Of a stretch of 47,987 bases of DNA, positions 43,110 through 47,987 are shown one piece after another. Source of the DNA: Acidobacteriaceae bacterium (GTDB taxonomy: Bacteria; Acidobacteriota; Terriglobia; Terriglobales; Acidobacteriaceae). The notes beneath the pieces were generated by a model. It was not told where the DNA came from and did no database searches. It saw only the letters and a list, made by a program, of their open reading frames with translations. Both the position numbers and the translations under genes were made by a program. Each line of letters begins with the position of its first letter. Within the stretch, counting starts at the first letter, position 1. The DNA lies in contig CAHJWI010000035.1 of the NCBI GenBank assembly GCA_903642225.1, positions 1 to 47,987 of the forward strand, given 5' to 3'.

Positions 43110-44038
43110 CAGCAGCCCACCTTGCGGCGGCGGATGGCACCATTCCAGCCGACGGGTGCTTCCGTGGTCTGCGTGGCTGCAGGAATCCAGGGTTGGCATG
43201 CGGGACACCAGTAGGTGGAGCGTGCGCCGGGTCCCTGCTTGCGCATTTCGACGAGGGCACCGCAGCGGCGGCATTCCTGGCCGCGGCGGCCGTAGACCCA
43301 AAGGCGGTTTTTTTCGTTGCCGCTGTTGGTGGTGCGGCGGTTGCCACTGTAGGTAATGATGGCGTCGCCGCCGGTCGTCGAGGAGCCGTCGAGCACGTTC
43401 GCTTTGAGCCACTTCTGCGAGACCTCGGCCATCTTCAGCATCTCGTCGGGTGTGATGGTGCTCATGGCGCGGAACGGGTGGACGCCGGCGTAGAAGGCGA
43501 CCTCGGACTTGTAGACGTTGCCGAGGCCGGCCATGACGCGCTGGTTCAGCAGGACATTGGCGATCTCGTCGTCGGGGTGACTTTCCGCGCGCTGTTGCAG
43601 GGCCTGGACGCCGTTGGCGGCAGTGTACTCGTCAGAAAGCAGGTCGGGGCCGAGTTTGGGGATGCTGGATTTTCGGGCGAGCGAGCTGGCGGTGTGGAAC
43701 TCTGCGACAGGGACGTTGAAGGCGACGGCCTGCCAGCCTTCGACCTCGAGGAAGGCTCGCATGCTGTGGCGTGGGCTCCACCACTTTTCGCCGGTTTTGT
43801 AGATGTGCCAGGAGCCGCTCATGAGCATGTGGGTGACGAGGATAAGGTCGCCGGAAAGGTGGATGAGGAGCCACTTGCCTCGGCTTTCGACAGTTTCGAT
43901 AACCCTGCCGACGAGCGGTCGGTCGTCGTTTACGGTAGCCAGGTGAGCATAGCCTGTGTCGAATTTTGTGATGGTTTTGCCGGTGAGGATCTTGGCGAGG
44001 GCTCGGGCCGATCGGTAAATTGTGTCGCCTTCAGGCAT
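43109..44038 (-). CDS. nei: DNA glycosylase/AP lyase of the Fpg/Nei family (Nei2-type)
   Basis: A 309-residue base-excision repair enzyme. The mature N-terminus PEGDTIYRSARAL carries the catalytic proline and glutamate; GDT after PE is the Nei2 form, distinguishing it from Fpg (PELPE). The H2TH motif is visible in VLLNQRVMAGLGNVYKSE. The C-terminal zinc finger is formed by CRRC and CPAC with GARSTYW between. The enzyme removes oxidised pyrimidines. Its start at ATG 44038 is preceded directly by GAGGGGTCC and a run of ten G. It lies 229 bp after lhr and overlaps the redoxin start by one base. Confidence 0.9.
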   Translation of the reverse strand: MPEGDTIYRSARALAKILTGKTITKFDTGYAHLATVNDDRPLVGRVIETVESRGKWLLIHLSGDLILVTHMLMSGSWHIYKTGEKWWSPRHSMRAFLEVEGWQAVAFNVPVAEFHTASSLARKSSIPKLGPDLLSDEYTAANGVQALQQRAESHPDDEIANVLLNQRVMAGLGNVYKSEVAFYAGVHPFRAMSTITPDEMLKMAEVSQKWLKANVLDGSSTTGGDAIITYSGNRRTTNSGNEKNRLWVYGRRGQECRRCGALVEMRKQGPGARSTYWCPACQPWIPAATQTTEAPVGWNGAIRRRKVGC

Positions 44039-44046
44039 GGACCCCT

Positions 44047-44056
44047 CCCCCCCCCC
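44047..44056 (-). repeat. Homopolymeric G tract (10 G on minus strand) just upstream of nei
   Basis: Ten consecutive G on the minus strand, followed by AGGGGTCC and the nei ATG nine bases from the tract's end. It overlaps the region where the ribosome would bind. Length changes in such tracts are frequent. Confidence 0.95.
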
Positions 44057-44267
44057 TGTATTTTTGCTAAATTCCTGATTCTGCTGAACCGGGCGTGCAA
44101 AATCTTCATTCCGTTGGACGCGGGTACAGGCGAGTTGAGGAGGAAGTGCATGTATCCAGTATAGAAAGCCGGAGATATATACCGTGCCAAGTATTTGGAG
44201 CGCGTAAGTGGTTGCAGGGAAGACGCTTGGGGACGGGAAGCATAGTTGCAGGGCTTGACAGAGCGGA

Positions 44268-47200
44268 TCAGGCGCGTGGTTGTGTCTGCGTGCTGGATGG
44301 GAGCGGCGGGAGGTTGCGGCGGAGATTGAAGCCGGTGGGGGCGGCCTGGAAGCCGGCGTCGAGCAGGTGTTTGGCGATGGGGTGTTCGGCGACGGGTGTG
44401 TTGTTGACCTGCTGGATGAGCAGGCCGATGCGGCCGGAGTTGTGGGCCTCTGCGGGGTCTTCGTTGAGGCGGTTGCTGCTGGACTGGGCGAGGACGACGA
44501 GGTGGCGGGCGAGGGCGCGCATGATGGTTGTTCGTTGAGGATCTTCTTCCGGGAGAAAGAGCTGGAGGTTGGGATTGCCGCGGCGGGTGTAGGCGGTGAG
44601 CGCGCCGTCGGCGAGGATGACGCGGGAGCCGACGGTGCGGGTGAGCGGGCCGGTGTCTGCCGGCGGTGTGGGCCAGCGGAGGAGCGCGCCGTAGGGGTTG
44701 GCGGGGTCGGTCGCGGCGAGGGTGAGCATCTCCGGGTCGGTGTCGGGGCGCTTGCTCTTGAGGCTGCGCAGCAGGTCGAGGGCGGCGGGGAGGGCGAACT
44801 GGGTGGCGCCGAGGTCGGCGGCGAAGTAGCCACGGCGAATCTTGCCGGATTCTTCGAGGGCCTTGAGTACGTCGTAGACGGCGGAGAAACCGCCGGGCAG
44901 GTTTTCTGCATGCGCGGTTTCGCGGAAGACGACGCCGTAACGCTGGAGGAGTTGGTGGGCTTCTGCGTGGGACCAGGCGGTGGTGTTGAAGTCGGAGGAA
45001 CCCACCTTAATCGCGCTTTGGGTTTGTTGGTGGTTCGGGGCTTCGTTTGGGCGCGATGAAGATGGGGCACCCGGGGTGTTGCCCAGTTCGCCGCGTTGGA
45101 GGAGAGCGGGGTTGATGGCCCAGCGGCCCTGCACCGTTGGCGGCGTGGTGCGGCGGGAGCGGAAGCTGGCGGGCTGGTTGTGCAGGCGGCGCTGCGGCTT
45201 GCCCTGGTGGTTGGTGGTGCCGCGGCCGTTGACGGCGTTGCGGTCGGTGTAGGCGCGCAGGGACTGGAGGCTGTCGTTGGTGACCTTGCCCTGCCAGACG
45301 AGGTTCCAAAGCGCTTCGATGGTTTCGCCGGGGTAGCCGCCGCTGGCTGCGCCGGTGTTGGCGCGGGCGGCGGGGTCGCCGGTGGATTCGTGGACGGGCT
45401 GGAAGAACGATGCGCCGTGGGTGCGGAGATAGGCGAGGATGCGGGTTTCGCGGTCTTCGGTGGAGGAAAGAGCGGAACGCGGCGGTCGCGGCGGTGCCGC
45501 AGCGGGCGCGGCGAGGTCATCCTGAGGGTTCGGTGGTGGTATGGCCTGCGGCGCTGACCGCAAAGTGCGCGAAGTTTGCGCAATGTTCGCGGAGGGGTCT
45601 TCCGCAGGTGGTAGTGCTGTGGTGCCGAGGGAGTTGATCGTGAGGCGTTGTTCGGTGGGGATGGGGGGCCAGAGGGTGGGCAGGTTTTCTGCGAGGTAGA
45701 GGCCGATGCGGCCGTCGCGTTCGCCGATGGGGTCGAAGCCAGCCCAGGTGACTTCACCGGCGGCGATGAGGGTGTCGAGGTCGGCGGGTTTGTAGTTGAG
45801 GATGCGGGCAGGGAGGATTTCGGTTTCTAAAAGGCTGGCGGGGAGGGGTGCGCCCTGCAGGGTTTCGATGACGTCGAGCAGCGCGTCGAGGCCGCGGCGG
45901 GGGGTGAGGACGCCCTGCCAGTGGGTGAAGAGGCGGGCGAGGGTTTGTTGCTCGACGGGTTCGACCTCTTTGCGCAGGCGGGCGAGGGAGCGGCGGCGGA
46001 TGGTCCTAAGAACTTCGGAGTCACACCACTCGCGGGAGAGGCCGCCGGGACGGAAGGCGCCTTCGACGAGGCGGCCAGATTGGACGAGGCGCTGGAGGAC
46101 GGATTCGGCGGTTTCGAGCGGGATGTGGAAGCGGTGGGCGGCGTCGGCGGCGGTGAAGGGGCCGTGGGTGCGGGCGAAGCGGCGGACGAGGTCGACGATG
46201 GCCTCGGGCGCTGGCGCGAGAAAGGCAGTGGGTAGGCCGGGAGGCAGCGGGATGCCGAGCGCGTCGCGGTAGCGGGCCGCGTCTTCCACGGCAATGAGGC
46301 GTTTCTCGCCGGCGATGAGGAGCTCGAGGACGCGGCGAGACTTCTGCAGGCGATCGACGGTGATGGCGATCTCTGGCGAGACGACGCGGCGCAGGAGTTC
46401 GGCGCGGTTCAGGTCGCCGAGGCGGAGGAGGAGGTCGTGGACGCCGTCCATGGTGCGGGCGCGGTAGTCGGTGGCGAGCAGTTGGAGCTGCTCCTCGGTT
46501 TCTTCGATGGCGTTGATGTCGAGCAGCTCGCGGAGATCGGCGTCGCCGAGCAGTTCGCGGAGCTGATCCTGGTCGATGGAGAGGGCCTGGGCGCGGCGCT
46601 CGGCGAGGGGAGCGTCGCCGTCGTAGATGTAGTTGGCGACGTAGCTGAAGAGGAGCGCGGCGGCGAAGGGCGACGGGGTGCGCGAGTCGACGGTGTGGAC
46701 GCGGATCTGGCGCTGGTCGATGCTCCTAAGAATTTCGGAGAGGGCCGGCATGTCGAAGACGTCGCGCAGGCACTCGCGGTAGGCCTCAAGAAGCATGGGG
46801 AACTGGGGGTAGCGGGCGGCGACGGAGAGCAGGTCGTAGGCGCGTTTGCGCTGCTGCCAGAGGGGCGTGCGGCCGTCGGCGCGGCGACGTGGCAGGAGGA
46901 GCGCGCGGGCGGAGGCTTCGCGGAACTTGGCGGCGAAGAGGGCGGTGGAGCCGAGCTGTCGCTGGACGAATTCGGCGGCTTCCTGCGGCTGGGGGAAGAG
47001 GTCGTCGGTGTCGGGGGCTTTGTCGGCTTCGGGAAAGCGGATGACGAAGCCGTCTTCGCTCCACATGGCTTCGACGTCGGGACCGCCGGCGGCGCGGATG
47101 CGGCCCATGACGGCCATGGCCCAAGGTGCGTGGACGCGGGAGCCGAAGGGTGTGAGGACGCAGACGCGCCAGTCGCCAAGCTCGTCGCGGACGCGTTCGA

Positions 47201-47987
47201 CGACGATGGTGCGGTCGTCCGGGACGGATTCTGTGGCGAGCTCCTGATCGGAGAGGTAGCGGAGGACGTTTTCTGCGGCGAGGGCGTCGAGGTCGTGGTC
47301 GCGGGTGAGGCGGGTAAGGGCGACGGAGCGTGGCTGGTCGCGCAGCTCACGGACGAGAGCGCCGATGCGGCGGCCGAACTCGAGCGGGCGGCCCGCCTGG
47401 TCGCCGTGCCAGAAGGGCATTTTGCCGGGCTCGCCTGGTGCCGGAGACACGAGAACGCGGTCGTGCGTGATCTCGTCGATACGCCAGGTGGAGGCGCCCA
47501 GGATGAAGGTCTCGCCGGGGCGCGCTTCGAAGACCATCTCTTCGTCGAGCTCGCCGACGCGGACCGGGCGATTGCGCTCGCCGGAGAGGAAGACGCCGAA
47601 GGTGCCGCGGTCGGGGATGGTGCCGCCGTTCAGGATGGCGATCTTCTTGACGCCGGCGCGCGGGGTGATCCACTGGCGGTTGCGGTCCCAGGTGACGCGG
47701 GGGCGGAGCTCGCCGAACTCGTCGGAGGGGTAGCGGCCGGCGAGCATATCGAGCACGCCTTCAAATATTTCGACGGAGATCGAAGCGTAGCCGGCGCAGC
47801 TGCGGATGATGCCCAGGAGCTGGTGATAGCCGATGCCGGGGAACTCTTCTTCGTCGCTGCGATATTTTTTGGCGCGGTTCAGGGCGTCGGTGATGTTGAG
47901 CGGAGGATGCGCGATGAGGGCGACCATCTGCTGGGCGAGCACGTCGAGGGCGTTGCGGAGGTAGCGTGTGGATTCGACGTGGCCCTG
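44268..47987 (-). CDS. lhr: Lhr-type large ATP-dependent DNA helicase (N-terminal part beyond window)
   Basis: The visible 1239 residues are the C-terminal part of Lhr, a superfamily 2 helicase of roughly 1500 residues that translocates 3'-5' on single-stranded DNA. DVLAQQMVALIAH close to the right edge marks the end of the second RecA domain; the Walker and DEAD motifs lie outside the window. The middle (GVKKIAILNGGTIPDRGTFGVFL, GEKxxILGASTWRID-like FILGASTWRIDEI) and the C-terminal winged-helix and long linker are typical of Lhr. A 73-bp palindromic repeat is read in frame at 45001-45073, and a TCCTAAGAAYTTCGGAG motif appears twice. nei lies downstream, as in Mycobacterium. Confidence 0.88.
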   Translation of the reverse strand, partial: QGHVESTRYLRNALDVLAQQMVALIAHPPLNITDALNRAKKYRSDEEEFPGIGYHQLLGIIRSCAGYASISVEIFEGVLDMLAGRYPSDEFGELRPRVTWDRNRQWITPRAGVKKIAILNGGTIPDRGTFGVFLSGERNRPVRVGELDEEMVFEARPGETFILGASTWRIDEITHDRVLVSPAPGEPGKMPFWHGDQAGRPLEFGRRIGALVRELRDQPRSVALTRLTRDHDLDALAAENVLRYLSDQELATESVPDDRTIVVERVRDELGDWRVCVLTPFGSRVHAPWAMAVMGRIRAAGGPDVEAMWSEDGFVIRFPEADKAPDTDDLFPQPQEAAEFVQRQLGSTALFAAKFREASARALLLPRRRADGRTPLWQQRKRAYDLLSVAARYPQFPMLLEAYRECLRDVFDMPALSEILRSIDQRQIRVHTVDSRTPSPFAAALLFSYVANYIYDGDAPLAERRAQALSIDQDQLRELLGDADLRELLDINAIEETEEQLQLLATDYRARTMDGVHDLLLRLGDLNRAELLRRVVSPEIAITVDRLQKSRRVLELLIAGEKRLIAVEDAARYRDALGIPLPPGLPTAFLAPAPEAIVDLVRRFARTHGPFTAADAAHRFHIPLETAESVLQRLVQSGRLVEGAFRPGGLSREWCDSEVLRTIRRRSLARLRKEVEPVEQQTLARLFTHWQGVLTPRRGLDALLDVIETLQGAPLPASLLETEILPARILNYKPADLDTLIAAGEVTWAGFDPIGERDGRIGLYLAENLPTLWPPIPTEQRLTINSLGTTALPPAEDPSANIAQTSRTLRSAPQAIPPPNPQDDLAAPAAAPPRPPRSALSSTEDRETRILAYLRTHGASFFQPVHESTGDPAARANTGAASGGYPGETIEALWNLVWQGKVTNDSLQSLRAYTDRNAVNGRGTTNHQGKPQRRLHNQPASFRSRRTTPPTVQGRWAINPALLQRGELGNTPGAPSSSRPNEAPNHQQTQSAIKVGSSDFNTTAWSHAEAHQLLQRYGVVFRETAHAENLPGGFSAVYDVLKALEESGKIRRGYFAADLGATQFALPAALDLLRSLKSKRPDTDPEMLTLAATDPANPYGALLRWPTPPADTGPLTRTVGSRVILADGALTAYTRRGNPNLQLFLPEEDPQRTTIMRALARHLVVLAQSSSNRLNEDPAEAHNSGRIGLLIQQVNNTPVAEHPIAKHLLDAGFQAAPTGFNLRRNLPPLPSSTQTQPRA
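45001..45073. repeat. Palindromic REP-like element inside lhr
   Basis: The arms CCCACCTTAATCGCGC and GCGCGATGAAGATGGGG (and the adjoining CACCC) pair imperfectly around a 40-bp loop. The end GATGGGGCACCC matches the element in ldcA (GGGGCACCC). The region is read in frame and contributes about 24 residues to a linker near the Lhr C-terminus. Confidence 0.6.
46004..46020. repeat. Copy 1 of the TCCTAAGAAYTTCGGAG motif in lhr
   Basis: A 17-bp sequence, TCCTAAGAACTTCGGAG, nearly identical to that at 46724-46740. It encodes S-E-V-L-R with CTT and AGG codons that are otherwise uncommon in this GC-rich gene. Confidence 0.7.
46724..46740. repeat. Copy 2 of the TCCTAAGAAYTTCGGAG motif in lhr
   Basis: Reads TCCTAAGAATTTCGGAG and differs from copy 1 at one base. 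It encodes S-E-I-L-R, again with CTT and AGG. The sequence is an imperfect palindrome. Confidence 0.7.

Noticed and set aside
43109..45757. An 882-residue frame ending with the Nei protein
   Set aside because: The first 573 residues run antisense-frame through lhr and are low-complexity; Nei begins at ATG 44038 as its catalytic Pro2 requires.
1..47987. tRNA, rRNA, CRISPR arrays, insertion sequences, integrase or phage genes
   Set aside because: By eye I found no tRNA T-loop contexts, no direct-repeat arrays and no transposase or integrase proteins. A covariance-model scan would be decisive for small RNAs.

Overview
The window is GC-rich, tightly packed bacterial chromosome with mostly housekeeping genes and no phage, plasmid, rRNA, tRNA or CRISPR features that I could recognise. 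The gene mix suggests Acidobacteriota, probably near Terriglobus, Granulicella or Edaphobacter: bacillithiol-type BshA, a heme c / copper-monooxygenase-like / TPR protein with its own redoxin, an Lhr helicase next to a Nei2-type glycosylase, and short palindromes ending in GGGGCACCC. The taxonomic call is inference from recognised families; no 16S gene is present.

Layout. 1-12224 (minus strand): mpl (cut by the left edge), a RidA-like protein, ldcA and dapF form an overlapping peptidoglycan-peptide recycling and diaminopimelate cluster. A GT-C glycosyltransferase, a secreted polysaccharide deacetylase, a PfkB kinase, mtnP, bshA, two small proteins, pyrR and a zinc-ribbon membrane protein follow. 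12515-15035 (plus): sthA and a secreted trypsin-like protease. 15046-16808 (minus): a frameshifted DUF1569 gene and a secreted beta-propeller. 17257-22574 (plus): a degenerate ROK protein, rnc, two tandem signal peptidases I and an AsmA-like protein. 22599-25726 (minus): an apparently inactive M1-like peptidase and rlmB. 25842-28939 (plus): an ECF sigma factor with two membrane proteins, an SDR and a VOC protein. 28942-30999 (minus): a frameshifted MFS exporter and ispD, with ispF diverging from ispD. 31093-33745 (plus): ispF, a small membrane protein and gltX. 33749-35918 (minus): a low-GC DUF4268 gene, then a DsbD-alpha-like protein and a TlpA thioredoxin. 36073-40478 (plus): proS and a class A PBP. 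40492-47987 (minus): lhr (cut by the right edge), nei, a redoxin and the heme c/PHM/TPR protein.

How the genes work together. Envelope functions dominate. Mpl, LdcA and DapF handle muropeptide recycling and meso-DAP, and the PBP polymerises peptidoglycan. Two signal peptidases, an AsmA-like protein and periplasmic thiol proteins serve export and envelope upkeep. IspD and IspF are two steps of the MEP isoprenoid pathway. Lhr and Nei are a repair pair also adjacent in mycobacteria.

The most unusual points are three related palindromic elements, two of them read in frame inside ldcA and lhr; the redoxin plus heme c/PHM/TPR pair translationally coupled to a repair operon; a G10 tract next to the nei start; several enzymes that have lost key residues (ROK protein, M1-like peptidase, RidA-like protein); and two single-base frameshifts that may be real decay or sequencing error.
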